A DNA stretch of 64,000 bases. It comes from Microvirga sp. TS319. GTDB lineage: Bacteria; Pseudomonadota; Alphaproteobacteria; Rhizobiales; Beijerinckiaceae. Both the position numbers and the translations under genes were made by a program. The stretch spans positions 1,959,001 to 2,023,000 of the forward strand of contig NZ_JBGGGT010000002.1 of NCBI RefSeq assembly GCF_041276405.1. Direction: 5' to 3'. Shown one piece after another: positions 24,481-33,289 of this stretch. The notes beneath the pieces are model-generated. The model searched no databases. It saw only the letters and a list, made by a program, of their open reading frames with translations, and had not been told where the DNA came from. The number at the start of each line of letters is the position of its first letter. Position 1 is the first letter of the stretch.

Positions 24481-27413
24481 GCTTCGTCCCTCACGGTCGA
24501 AGGTTGCGGGGACGGCAGCGGCGCACGGGCCGTGCGGGGGCTGCGGACGGATTGGTGAGCCAGCGCGATCAGAATGAGCACGGTGGCGCCGACCACGACG
24601 GCGAAGACGCCGAGGTCGAACAGGAGCGCGGTCGCTGCAGGCACCTTTCCGAGGAGGGGAAGCTCCAGGTATTCGAAATGGGAGGTGAGGAAGGGACGTC
24701 CGAAAATCCACGCCCCTGCGCCGGTGAATACGGTGCAGAGGAGCCCCAGCCCCATCCAGCTGATCGGCAGAATGCGCAGCCTTGCCTCGACCCAGCGGGT
24801 TCCGCCCGCCATGTACTGAAGCACGAGGGCAATCGAGAGCGCGACGCCCGCCGCGAAGCCGCCGCCCGGGAGGTCGTGGCCGCGCAGGAACAGATAGATC
24901 GCGAACACGCCGATCACCGGGAAGAGCCACTGCATGATCACGGACGGGATCGCAAGATAATCCGAGAGCGTATCGCCGACGGTCCGGTCCGGGCTCGCGT
25001 CGTCATAGGCGTCCTGCATCTGCTGTTGCTCGGGTGCATCGACACTCTCCGGGGCCGGGCGGAACCTCCGAAGCAGTGAGAAGACCGTGATCGCCACCAC
25101 GGCCAGAACCACGATCTCGCCGAAGGTATCGAAGCCGCGGAAATCGACCAGGATGACATTGACCACGTTGCGGCCGCCGCCCTCTGCGTAGGCGTTCTCG
25201 ATGAAGTAGCGTGAAATGGTGTCGGGCAGAGGCTGCGTGAGCAGCGCATATACGATCAGCGACATGCCGGTGCCCGCCGCGATGGCCAGGGCCAGATCGC
25301 GTCCCCGTCGCAGTCTCGCGCGAAAGCCGACGAAGAGGCCCTCATCGGCCATCTCGAAGCGTTTCGGCATCCAGCGCAGGCCCAGCAGCAGCAGCACGGT
25401 GGTCACGATCTCGACCAGGAGCTGGGTGATGGCAAGGTCGGGCGCCGAAAACCACACGAAGGTGATGCAGGTGACCAGCCCGGCGGCTCCCATGAGAACC
25501 ATGGCGGCGAGCCGGTGGTATTTGGCCTGATGGGCCGCACCGACGGCACAGAGGCAGCCGACGATCCACAGCAGAAGAAAGGCGGGATCGAACTCCGTGC
25601 TGACCCGGGAGCCCGCTCGCAGACCATGCTGATAGAGCGGCCAGAGCGCTGCCAGAACCGCGAAGGCCACCAGCAGGCGCAATTGCGGCTGGAGGCGGTT
25701 CGTGCCCATCAGCCGCTCCAGAGCGCGCGCCCAGCGCCAGGAAAGCGCGACGAGAATGCGCTCGAAGATGCGCTGGCCCTTGAGGCGCCGCATGAGCGGA
25801 GGTCCGTCGATGCCTTTCGCGAGATAGCCCTGCAAAAGCCAGTAGAGAAGAATGCCCACGGCGAGAGCGATGACGCTCATGAGGAGAGGCTCGTTGAAGC
25901 CGTGCCACACCGCGAGGCTGTAATACGGCATGTCCGGCCCCAGGACCGCGCGGACCGCCGCGGTGAGGAAGGGCTTGATGGTCAGCGCCGGCAGGATTCC
26001 CACGAGCAGGCAAAGCAGGACGAGAAGCTCGATGGGAAACCGCATCCAGTGCGGAGGCTCGTGCGGCGTGCGTGGCAGATCGGTCGCCGGCTTGCCGAAG
26101 AACACGCCATGGATGAATCGGAGGGAATAGGCCACGCTGAAGGCGCTGGCGAGCATGGCGAAGTAGGGCAGGGAGTGGTCGAGAAGCGAATCGACGTGAT
26201 AGGCCGCGGCCTCGGCGAAGAACATCTCCTTCGAGAGAAAGCCGTTGAGCAGGGGCACACCGGCCATGGCGGCCGCCGCGACCATCGCCAGGGTGGCAGT
26301 GATCGGCATGAAGCGGAACAATCCGTTCAACTGCCGGATATCGCGGGTGCCGGCCTCGTGATCGATGATGCCGGCGGCCATGAAGAGCGACGCCTTGAAG
26401 GTCGCGTGGTTGATGGTGTGAAAGATCGCCGCGACCGCCGCCAGCGGACTGCCGAGCCCGAGCAGAAGCGTGATCAGGCCGAGATGGCTGATGGTGGAAT
26501 AGGCAAGAAGGCCTTTCAGGTCCTGCTGGAAGATCGCCGCGTAAGCCCCGAGCAGAAGCGTGGAGAGGCCCGCCGTGACCACGATGTAGAACCAGGCGTC
26601 CGTCCCCGAAAGAACAGGCCAGAGCAGGGTGAGGAGGAACACGCCCGCCTTCACCATGGTGGCGGAATGCAGATAGGCCGAAACAGGAGTCGGCGCGGCC
26701 ATGGCATGCGGCAGCCAGAAATGGAACGGGAACTGCGCGCTCTTGGTGAGAGCCCCCAGCAGGATCAGAATCAAAGCGGGCAGATAGAGGTCGCTGCCGC
26801 GAATTCGGGCGCCGGACGCAAGGACCCGATCCAGATCGTAGCTGCCGACGATATGGCCGATCAGGAGGACGCCGACGAGAAGGCACAGGCCGCCTGTGGC
26901 CGTGACCGTCAGAGCCATGCGCGCCCCTTCGCGTGCGCTTGCGTTATGATGCCAGTAGCCGATGAGCAGGAAGGAGAAGAGGCTGGTCATCTCCCAGAAA
27001 AAGACCAGCTGGATCAGATTCCCGGAGAGCACGATGCCCAGCATCGCGCCCATGAAGGCGAGAAGGAAGGCGAAAAAGCGCGGCACCGGATCGGCCGGAG
27101 ACATATAGTAGCGCGCATAGAGCACGACCAGAAAGCCGATCCCCGTCACCAGCATGGCGAAGAGCCAGGTGAAGCCGGTCATCCTCAACGTAAAATCCAG
27201 CCCCAGCGTCGGCAGCCACTCCACGCTCAGGCGCAGCACGCCGCCATGGCTGACGGCGGGATACTGGGCGGCTGTGAGGACCGTTCCGCAGAATGCAATG
27301 GTTCCGGCCAGGAAGGCCGCGCCATTCCTGGCGTCCTGACGCAGGAACGCAGCGACGAGACTCCCGATGAACGGAAGGATGACGACGGCCAGGAGGGGCG
27401 TGTCAATGGGCAT
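24477..27413 (-). CDS. mnhA: Fused Mrp/Pha antiporter subunits A and B
   Basis: 978 residues. Roughly the first 780 are MrpA (NuoL-like core with FFWEMTSLFSFLLIGYWHHN, SAQFPFHFWLPHAM and HSATMVKAGVFLL). The C-terminal part carries the MnhB domain (FLRGHDLPGGGFAAGVALS, then GKVPAATALLFDLGVFAVV). Such A-B fusions are characteristic of alphaproteobacterial Pha systems, giving a six-gene rather than seven-gene operon. The ATG at 27413 is preferred over an upstream TTG at 27482, with AAGGAG about 12 bases ahead. It is the first gene of the operon. Confidence 0.92.
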   Translation of the reverse strand: MPIDTPLLAVVILPFIGSLVAAFLRQDARNGAAFLAGTIAFCGTVLTAAQYPAVSHGGVLRLSVEWLPTLGLDFTLRMTGFTWLFAMLVTGIGFLVVLYARYYMSPADPVPRFFAFLLAFMGAMLGIVLSGNLIQLVFFWEMTSLFSFLLIGYWHHNASAREGARMALTVTATGGLCLLVGVLLIGHIVGSYDLDRVLASGARIRGSDLYLPALILILLGALTKSAQFPFHFWLPHAMAAPTPVSAYLHSATMVKAGVFLLTLLWPVLSGTDAWFYIVVTAGLSTLLLGAYAAIFQQDLKGLLAYSTISHLGLITLLLGLGSPLAAVAAIFHTINHATFKASLFMAAGIIDHEAGTRDIRQLNGLFRFMPITATLAMVAAAAMAGVPLLNGFLSKEMFFAEAAAYHVDSLLDHSLPYFAMLASAFSVAYSLRFIHGVFFGKPATDLPRTPHEPPHWMRFPIELLVLLCLLVGILPALTIKPFLTAAVRAVLGPDMPYYSLAVWHGFNEPLLMSVIALAVGILLYWLLQGYLAKGIDGPPLMRRLKGQRIFERILVALSWRWARALERLMGTNRLQPQLRLLVAFAVLAALWPLYQHGLRAGSRVSTEFDPAFLLLWIVGCLCAVGAAHQAKYHRLAAMVLMGAAGLVTCITFVWFSAPDLAITQLLVEIVTTVLLLLGLRWMPKRFEMADEGLFVGFRARLRRGRDLALAIAAGTGMSLIVYALLTQPLPDTISRYFIENAYAEGGGRNVVNVILVDFRGFDTFGEIVVLAVVAITVFSLLRRFRPAPESVDAPEQQQMQDAYDDASPDRTVGDTLSDYLAIPSVIMQWLFPVIGVFAIYLFLRGHDLPGGGFAAGVALSIALVLQYMAGGTRWVEARLRILPISWMGLGLLCTVFTGAGAWIFGRPFLTSHFEYLELPLLGKVPAATALLFDLGVFAVVVGATVLILIALAHQSVRSPRTARAPLPSPQPSTVRDEA

Positions 27414-27714
27414 AAGGTGAGCGATCTCCTTCCGGGTGGGGAGCGCGGGCGGAACTCCGAGATGGGGTGTTATGTCGCCCAATATGGTTGACGTCCCAGG
27501 CCGGAAGCAAGGCCATTACCAGATAAATTTGGCGTTATGGCAGAGCGGGAGAGCTTTTGGGGCCTTCATCTGCCAGATGTGATGTGAACGGCGTCCGGTG
27601 TATCGTTGCGTGCGGCTTTCCGTATCGATCAGGGGGATCGGCGGTGCGTTGCAGCGACTCACGGTTCCGGCCGTCGGCCGCCCGTTCCAAAGAAGGCCCG
27701 GGGGAGGAGTGCCG

Positions 27715-28311
27715 TCACTCCGCCGCCGCCACGCTGTTCAAGCCGCCCAGCCGCTGCAATGTCGCCGCATCCAGTTCCCGGGTCACGGGTATGCCGTTCT
27801 TGTATTGAAACGCTTCGATGGCTTGCCGTGTGCTCGGCCCAATGATGCCGTCTGCAGCGAGCAGACCGTATCCGAGCTTGGTGAGGGCCTTCTGGGCCGT
27901 CGAGACCAAGGCCTGATCCGGCTGATGAGACGTCGTCGATCCGGTCTCTGCAATGCTCGTCTGCTCGACCGTGGGCGACGTATTGCCGGCCGCACTCTGC
28001 CCAGCGGCGCCCGCCTGAACGCTGTCGCGGCGCTGCGTCAACTCCTCGATCTCCTTTCGCAATGCCGCGGTCTGCGATTGGAGAGACGCCAGGTCGGACT
28101 TCGCGGCCTCGGCCGTCTCGCGCTCGTGGAGCATCTGCATCTGGCTCCGGGCGAGTGTCGAGACCTGCTGCCTCAACTCGCGTTCGATACGGTCGGAGCG
28201 CTGACCGGAGAGGAACCACATGCCCCAGCCCGTCGCGGCTCCGATCGCGAGCGCCAGGATGAGGACATGGCTGAATATCCGCTGATCGGCCATGTGTCTT
28301 GCCGTCATCAT
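27715..28311 (-). CDS. Membrane-anchored peptidoglycan-binding protein (first of a divergent pair)
   Basis: About 198 residues. A short cytoplasmic start and one membrane helix (VLILALAIGAATGWGMWFL) lead into a coiled coil (roughly residues 50-110, ELRQQVSTLARSQMQML onward), a Ser/Thr/Gly-rich linker, and a C-terminal PG_binding_1 domain (ALTKLGYGLLAADGIIGPST, RQAIEAFQYKNGIPVT). It probably tethers the inner membrane to the cell wall. GAGGAG precedes the tandem ATGs at 28311/28308. The gene at 28568 has the same layout and is divergent. Confidence 0.75.
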   Translation of the reverse strand: MMTARHMADQRIFSHVLILALAIGAATGWGMWFLSGQRSDRIERELRQQVSTLARSQMQMLHERETAEAAKSDLASLQSQTAALRKEIEELTQRRDSVQAGAAGQSAAGNTSPTVEQTSIAETGSTTSHQPDQALVSTAQKALTKLGYGLLAADGIIGPSTRQAIEAFQYKNGIPVTRELDAATLQRLGGLNSVAAAE

Positions 28312-28567
28312 TTCTCCTCGTGCTTGGTCGCGACAACACAAGGCCTTTGCTAAACCCCGCCAATGTGGCCCGAACGTGGCTGGGCAAACATTCCCGGCAA
28401 GCTGCCGACACACATTTCCGCAGACAGGATACGAGCGCCGGATCGCCGGAAGAGCACTGCGAATGCCCAAGGTTTCAGAGAGTACGGTCATGCTTTGACC
28501 ATGATTTCAGCTAGGTTATTTCCAAACCGCTCGAGCCAATCTGAAACGGAATGTTGAAGGAACGATC
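28312..28567. promoter_or_regulatory. Shared divergent promoter region of two wall-binding proteins
   Basis: About 255 bases between the two divergent peptidoglycan-binding genes. No gene of its own is supported. An AAGGAA site lies before the GTG start on the plus strand and GAGGAG before the minus start. No specific operator was recognised. Confidence 0.35.
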
Positions 28568-29185
28568 GTGCCGCTGAAGCAGAAAGGACATAGAATCTAT
28601 CTGAATCGCTCAGTTGTCGCTCTGCTGATCCTTGCAGGGATTACGGGTTGGAGCGTGTCTCTCTACTCCACGTGGAATCTTGCAGGGCTGGATGAGCAGC
28701 TCCGCATGCAGACGGCTGCATTGCAGGACTACCAAGCTCAATATTCGGCGCAACGCCAGAAGACCGAAGAGAGTGTCAAGGAACTCGCAAATCTCCGGCA
28801 GGAGCTTTCGAATGCCCAGTCGCAGATCCAGACGCTCACCACGCAATCCGAGCAAGCCGCCGCTGACATGGCGAAGGCACGGGAGCAGCTGGCCGCTGCG
28901 CAGCAGGGGGGAGCTTTTCCAGGCGTCGGAATGTCGCCGGAAATTCTGAGCATCAAGCCGCGCCCCACGAAAGAAGATGTCGTCGCCGCTCAGCAAGCCT
29001 TGTCACAGCTCCGTTTCGGAACGATCAAGGCCGACGGTGCGATGGGTCCCTCGACACGTGAAGCCATCGAGAAGTTTCAGCGCGCGGCTGGGCTTCCCGT
29101 TACGGGCGAACTCCATGCCCAGACGCTCGTGACGCTCATGAGATCGGCGAAGGTCATGGCGGCAGCACAAAGCGACGTTCCTTGA
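28568..29185 (+). CDS. Membrane-anchored peptidoglycan-binding protein (second of a divergent pair)
   Basis: 205 residues with the same plan as the gene at 27715: an N-terminal helix (VVALLILAGITGWSVSLY), a coiled coil (about residues 40-110, rich in Gln, Glu and Ala), then a PG_binding_1 domain (ALSQLRFGTIKADGAMGPST, REAIEKFQRAAGLPVTGEL). The match in domain order and in the GxxGPSTR.AIE.FQ motif points to an inverted duplication. It starts at GTG with AAGGAA about 7 bases upstream. Role inferred: envelope anchoring or a wall-hydrolase adaptor. Confidence 0.75.
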   Translation: MPLKQKGHRIYLNRSVVALLILAGITGWSVSLYSTWNLAGLDEQLRMQTAALQDYQAQYSAQRQKTEESVKELANLRQELSNAQSQIQTLTTQSEQAAADMAKAREQLAAAQQGGAFPGVGMSPEILSIKPRPTKEDVVAAQQALSQLRFGTIKADGAMGPSTREAIEKFQRAAGLPVTGELHAQTLVTLMRSAKVMAAAQSDVP

Positions 29186-29368
29186 ACGATCTCTTCGGGA
29201 GGCTGCGGCGTTGAGACCGGGTTCGTCCGGTGGGTCTAGGCGAATCGCGGATTTCACATCGTGTTCACAACCTGTTGAACGGGCGGCAAGCCGCTATGGA
29301 ACTTGCCGGAATCGGACTGCACGTCGTCTTCCGGAATTTCATCACGTAAAAATTTACCAATGAGTAAC

Positions 29369-29410
29369 CTCGCCTTGGAAGTTTGCGGGCTCCTGCAACA
29401 CCAAGGCGAG
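29369..29410 (+). promoter_or_regulatory. Hairpin covering the ribosome-binding site of the IalB-like gene
   Basis: Perfect 10-bp arms CTCGCCTTGG (29369-29378) and CCAAGGCGAG (29401-29410) with a 22-base loop. The right arm contains the only plausible Shine-Dalgarno (AAGGCGAG), ending 10 bases before the ATG. Folding would hide it, so translational or thermosensitive control is possible. Confidence 0.4.
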
Positions 29411-29420
29411 TATCTCGTAG

Positions 29421-29918
29421 ATGAAAATCACAAGCACGGCCCTTGCTATCGTCGTCCTTTCAAGCTCCTGCGCATTCGCGCAGAGCCCCCGCATGCTCGG
29501 ATCGAACGAACGCTGGAGTGCTTGGAAGACGCGAGAAGGCAATATTTCCTCGTGTTACGCCTTTTCCGACGCGGCATCGAAGAAACCAGAGCAGCTCGAT
29601 CATGGGCGAGTGACGTTGTTCGTTCGCTGGCTCGATCGCGGTGCGGTTCGGACGGAAGCCAGTCTGCAGACAGGCTACGATTTCGCGCCGACGGCGATCC
29701 ATGTCGACGTGGATGGCAAGAGGTTCACGATGATCCCCCGCGGCAAGTACGCCTGGATGCGTCGCACGGAACGCGAATCCGAATTCGTCCGCGCGCTAGA
29801 GAAGGGGCGCATGGCCATCATCGAAGCCACATCGAGGCGCGGCAACAAGACTGTGTACAGTTTTCCGCTGAAGGGTTTTACCGCCATGATGCGTAAGGCC
29901 CGGCAGGGTTGCCGCTAG
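29421..29918 (+). CDS. Secreted IalB-like protein
   Basis: 165 residues with a signal peptide (LAIVVLSSSCAFAQ). The mature part (WSAWKTREGNISSCYAFSDA, then TLFVRWLDRG, a beta-rich body and a final Cys) resembles the invasion-associated locus B family of Rhizobiales periplasmic proteins, whose general function is unclear. The TAG stop lies in the left edge of repeat copy 5. A hairpin may cover its ribosome-binding site. Confidence 0.6.
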   Translation: MKITSTALAIVVLSSSCAFAQSPRMLGSNERWSAWKTREGNISSCYAFSDAASKKPEQLDHGRVTLFVRWLDRGAVRTEASLQTGYDFAPTAIHVDVDGKRFTMIPRGKYAWMRRTERESEFVRALEKGRMAIIEATSRRGNKTVYSFPLKGFTAMMRKARQGCR

Positions 29919-30074
29919 AGCATCGGACCCAAAAGTGGAATCCACTTTTGGGGTTCCATCCGATGCTCTAGAGCCTTTTCCATGAACTTCGGTTCACGGA
30001 AAAGGCATTTGTTGTTTGAGAAAGACGCCTTTTCTTCGCAAAACCGGCATCCACTTTTGCGGAAAAGGCTCTAG
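29916..30074 (+). repeat. Palindromic A/B element, copy 5, with variant terminal arms
   Basis: Module A (29916-29970) is nearly perfect. It is followed by a 15-bp stem with one mismatch closed by a C(TTCG)G tetraloop (29973-30006). Then comes a B-like module (30027-30069) whose core (TTCGCAAAACCGGCATCCAC, TTTTGCG) is B but whose ends are GCCTTTTC/GGAAAAGGC instead of GCATCG/CGATGC. The module ends in CTCTAG. The stem-loop could also act as a terminator for the IalB-like gene. Confidence 0.8.
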
Positions 30075-30097
30075 CGCATCGAACCCATTGCCGATGA

Positions 30098-31312
30098 TCA
30101 GGAGACGCGCAGCCATTGGCGCGGACCAGCGCCCTCGTTCGCCTGCCCGGACAGGGCCCGGCAGAGATCGTTCATCGAAGCGAGGTTGTGAATAGGCCTG
30201 AATTCGTCGACATGCGGCAGCATCGCGCGGATGCCGGAGGCTCGCGCCTCGAAACCGTCGAAACGAAGGAGCGGATTGAGCCAGATCAGCCGGCGGCTGG
30301 AGCGCATCAACCGGTCCATCTCGAAGGTCAGCTCTCGCGTCACGTTCCTCTCGAGGCCGTCCGTGAAGAGGAGAACGATTGCCCCTTGCCCGAGTACCCG
30401 GCGAGACCAGTGACGGTTGAAGTCGTGCAGGGCGTGAGCGATCCGCGTGCCGCCCTCCCAGTCCCGCGCGCGCTTCGCCGCGCGCGCGAGGGCTTCGTCG
30501 GGATCGCGGCTCGCCAGCTCCCGGCTGATATTGGTCAGGCGCGTTGCGAAGACGAAGGAGTGAACCCGCCGCCGCTTCTCTGCGATGGCATGCAGGAAAT
30601 GCAAGAAAAGCCGGGAATACTCCGCCATCGAGCCTGATATGTCCACGAGCGCGACCACCGGCGCGTAGCGCACGGCGGGGGAGCGGTAAGCGAGATCGAT
30701 CCCCGCGCCTGCACCCCGCAGCGACCGCCGGAACGTTTTGCGCGGATCGATCCGCCGTCCCCTGGAATCCGGCAGGAAACGGCGCGTCACCATCTCCTCC
30801 TCCGGCAGGGACATCTCGGCAATGAGACGCTTGGCGGCCGCGACCTCGGCGGCCGACATCTGCGCGAAGTCTTTCGTCTTGAGAATTTCGCGTTCCGAGA
30901 CGGTGAGACGGGCCGTGAACTCGGCCTTCTCGACCGGCTCAGGCTGTTCGTGCCGTGGTGTCGCCAGGGCTTCGGCGACCCGCAATGCGCCGGCCTGCGG
31001 CTTCTTCTCCTCCGGTCCCCCGGGAGAGATCGGCGACATCTGGGCGATGAGTTTCTCGATCAGCGCACGCCGCCGCCAGAAGATCCTGAAAGCCTGGTCG
31101 AAGAGGATGCTGTGTTCGTGCCGCTTCACGAAGACGGCGTGAAGGGTCCAGTAGAAATCCTCGCGGGTTCCGATCCGTGCCGCCTCGACGGCGGCGATCG
31201 CATCGAGAACCGTGCCGGGACCGACCGGCAGACCTGCGCTCCGCAGAGCGCGTGCGAAATAGGCGATGTTATCCCCAAGACGACCATCGCCCCGCTCGGG
31301 GGTGTCGGTCAC
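30098..31312 (-). CDS. coxE: CoxE-like VWA-domain maturation protein
   Basis: 404 residues. A variable N-terminal half is followed by a von Willebrand factor A domain with a MIDAS motif (VALVDISGSMAEYSRLFLHF, later LLFTDGLERNV). CoxE proteins work with the AAA+ protein CoxD to insert or complete the metal centre of CO-dehydrogenase-like molybdenum hydroxylases. It is the last gene of the minus-strand cluster and overlaps coxD by ATGA. Confidence 0.85.
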   Translation of the reverse strand: MTDTPERGDGRLGDNIAYFARALRSAGLPVGPGTVLDAIAAVEAARIGTREDFYWTLHAVFVKRHEHSILFDQAFRIFWRRRALIEKLIAQMSPISPGGPEEKKPQAGALRVAEALATPRHEQPEPVEKAEFTARLTVSEREILKTKDFAQMSAAEVAAAKRLIAEMSLPEEEMVTRRFLPDSRGRRIDPRKTFRRSLRGAGAGIDLAYRSPAVRYAPVVALVDISGSMAEYSRLFLHFLHAIAEKRRRVHSFVFATRLTNISRELASRDPDEALARAAKRARDWEGGTRIAHALHDFNRHWSRRVLGQGAIVLLFTDGLERNVTRELTFEMDRLMRSSRRLIWLNPLLRFDGFEARASGIRAMLPHVDEFRPIHNLASMNDLCRALSGQANEGAGPRQWLRVS

Positions 31313-32223
31313 TCCGGTTCCTCCAGCGCATTCCTGACGCGGTCGAGCATCTCCTTCGCCCGGCTGCCCTGCATTTTCTGAATGTCGTCCTGATATTTGA
31401 GCAGAACCCCGAGCGTGTCCGACACGAGGGTCGGGTCGAGCGCCACCGCATCGAGCTCCACGAGCGCAGAGGCCCAGTCGAGCGTTTCGGCGACGCCCGG
31501 CGCCTTGAACAGCTCCTCGTTTCGGATCGCCTGCACGAAGGCCACGATCTCCCGAGAGAGCCGCCCGGGAGAATGCGGCACGCGGCTCCTGACGATGGCG
31601 AGCTCGCGTTCGGCATTCGGGTAATCGACCCAGTGATACAGGCAGCGCCGCTTCAGCGCATCGTGGACCTCACGGGTACGGTTCGAGGTGATGATGACGA
31701 TCGGCGGATGTTCCGCCTTGATGGTGCCGAGTTCCGGGATGGTCACCTGGAAGTCGGACAGCACTTCGAGGAGGAAGGCCTCGAAGGCTTCGTCGGTGCG
31801 GTCGAGCTCGTCGATCAGGAGAACCGGCGCGCCGGCCGTATCGGGTTCGAGGGCCTGCAGGAGGGGCCGCTTCACGAGGTATCGTTCCGAGAACAGATCG
31901 CTTTCGAGTGTGTCGCGGTCGACGTTTCCGCCGGCTTCGGCGAGCCGGATGGCCATCATCTGACCCGCATAATTCCATTCGTAAACCGCCGAAGCGACGT
32001 CGAGCCCTTCGTAGCATTGCAGGCGAATGAGGCTTCGCCCGAGCGCAGAGGAGAGCACCTTCGCGATCTCCGTCTTGCCGACGCCGGCTTCTCCTTCCAG
32101 GAAGAGAGGGCGCCCGAGCTTCAGCGCGAGGAAGAGAACCGTCGCGAGCGGACGGTCGGCGACATAGCCGGTGCGTTCGAGAAGGGCCAGCGTCTCGTCG
32201 ATGGAACCGGGTCGATCAGCCAA
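31309..32223 (-). CDS. coxD: CoxD-like AAA+ (MoxR) ATPase
   Basis: 304 residues, MoxR-type ATPase. Walker A is FLEGEAGVGKTEIA, Walker B is VLLIDELDRTDEAFEAFLLE, sensor 1 is IVIITSNRTRE. In CO-dehydrogenase systems it remodels the apo-enzyme and serves Cu/S insertion. It is partnered with the VWA protein downstream. The start is TTG (32223) with GGAG about 10 bases upstream; no ATG is available. Repeat copy 6 separates it from coxM. Confidence 0.87.
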   Translation of the reverse strand: MADRPGSIDETLALLERTGYVADRPLATVLFLALKLGRPLFLEGEAGVGKTEIAKVLSSALGRSLIRLQCYEGLDVASAVYEWNYAGQMMAIRLAEAGGNVDRDTLESDLFSERYLVKRPLLQALEPDTAGAPVLLIDELDRTDEAFEAFLLEVLSDFQVTIPELGTIKAEHPPIVIITSNRTREVHDALKRRCLYHWVDYPNAERELAIVRSRVPHSPGRLSREIVAFVQAIRNEELFKAPGVAETLDWASALVELDAVALDPTLVSDTLGVLLKYQDDIQKMQGSRAKEMLDRVRNALEEPE

Positions 32224-32336
32224 GGCGTCGATGCTCCTTTAGAAGGCATGCCCGGAAAGCCCAGGCATGCATGCCTGTTTGCCGTCCTCGCAGTCTTGCA
32301 GTTGGGGGAGTCCAGGGCAAGGGCGGCGGTTCGACT

Positions 32337-32474
32337 GGAGCATCGGACCTGAAAAGTGGAATCCACTTTTGGGATTGAATCCGATGCTCCTTCTATAGGG
32401 CATCGCATCGTTTGAGCGGACCCGAAGGGCCACGGTCGTGAAAACCGGGTCCACTTCTTCGCACGATGCTCTAG
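32337..32474 (+). repeat. Palindromic A/B element, copy 6
   Basis: Module A at 32338-32389 (GAAAAGTGGAATCCACTTTTGG core). Module B at about 32400-32474 is longer than usual, with about 20 extra bases in its left part (ACCCGAAGGGCCACGGTCGT) before the AAAACCGGGTCCACTTCTTCGC core. It ends CGATGCTCTAG; read from the minus strand this end gives the TAG stop of coxM at 32471-32473. Confidence 0.85.
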
Positions 32475-33277
32475 CCGCGGGTGGTCGCAATCCCTACAGC
32501 TTGGCGGGCCATGACGCCGACGAGATGAGCGCGATAGGCGGCATCCGCATGAATGTCGCTGTTCATCTCGCCCTCCGGCACGGAGATGCGGTCAAGGGTT
32601 TCGACCGCGAAATTCCGGTTCAGGGCCTCCTCCATGTCCGGCACCCTGAAGACGCCGTTGGAGCCCGCTCCCGTCACGGCGACCCTGACTCCATCCTCGT
32701 GCTGGGCCACGAAGACGCCGACAAGGGCGTAGCGTGAAGCCGGATTGCGGAATTTCGCATAGCCGGCCCGTGACGGAATGGGGAACGAGATCGACGTGAT
32801 GATCTCGCCTTCATTGAGAGCCGTGGTGAAGATGCCCTGGAAGTAGTCGTCCGCCGGAATGGTCCGTTTTCCCGTGACGATCGTGGCATTCAGGGCGAGG
32901 CACGCGGCTGGATAATCGGCGGACGGGTCATTGTTGGCGACCGAGCCGCCGATGGTGCCGCGGTTGCGCACATGCGGATCGCCGATCAGCTCCGCCAGCT
33001 CGGCGAGGGCCGGGATGGCTGCGCGGACATCGGTGGCGTTCGCGACTTCCGCGTGCTTCATCATGGCGCCGATCTTGATCGCGTCACCGGCCCGCTCGAT
33101 CCCGCGCAGCTCGGCGATCTGGCCGAGATCGATCAGATCGGCCGGAGCCGCGAGGCGCAGCTTCATGGTCGGCAACAGCGTATGCCCGCCGGCGAGGAAC
33201 TTGGCTTCCTCGAATTGGCTCGCGAGGTCCGTGGCCTCTCGGACGCTCGTCGGGCGGTGGTATTCGAAAGCGTACAT
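32471..33277 (-). CDS. coxM: Molybdenum hydroxylase FAD subunit (CoxM-like)
   Basis: 268 residues, the FAD-binding medium subunit of a CO-dehydrogenase/xanthine-dehydrogenase type enzyme. The FAD motifs AGGHTLLPTMK near residue 30 and TIGGSVANNDPSADYPA near 105 are present. It passes electrons from the 2Fe-2S clusters of CoxS to an external acceptor. Its stop codon TAG is in the edge of repeat copy 6. The gap to coxL is 12 bases, so the two are cotranscribed. Confidence 0.9.
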   Translation of the reverse strand: MYAFEYHRPTSVREATDLASQFEEAKFLAGGHTLLPTMKLRLAAPADLIDLGQIAELRGIERAGDAIKIGAMMKHAEVANATDVRAAIPALAELAELIGDPHVRNRGTIGGSVANNDPSADYPAACLALNATIVTGKRTIPADDYFQGIFTTALNEGEIITSISFPIPSRAGYAKFRNPASRYALVGVFVAQHEDGVRVAVTGAGSNGVFRVPDMEEALNRNFAVETLDRISVPEGEMNSDIHADAAYRAHLVGVMARQAVGIATTRG

Positions 33278-33289
33278 CCCTGTCCTCCC

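Noticed and set aside
25515..27491. 658-residue plus-strand frame opposite mnhAB
   Set aside because: Charged low-complexity translation lacking any fold; the opposite strand encodes a clear antiporter.
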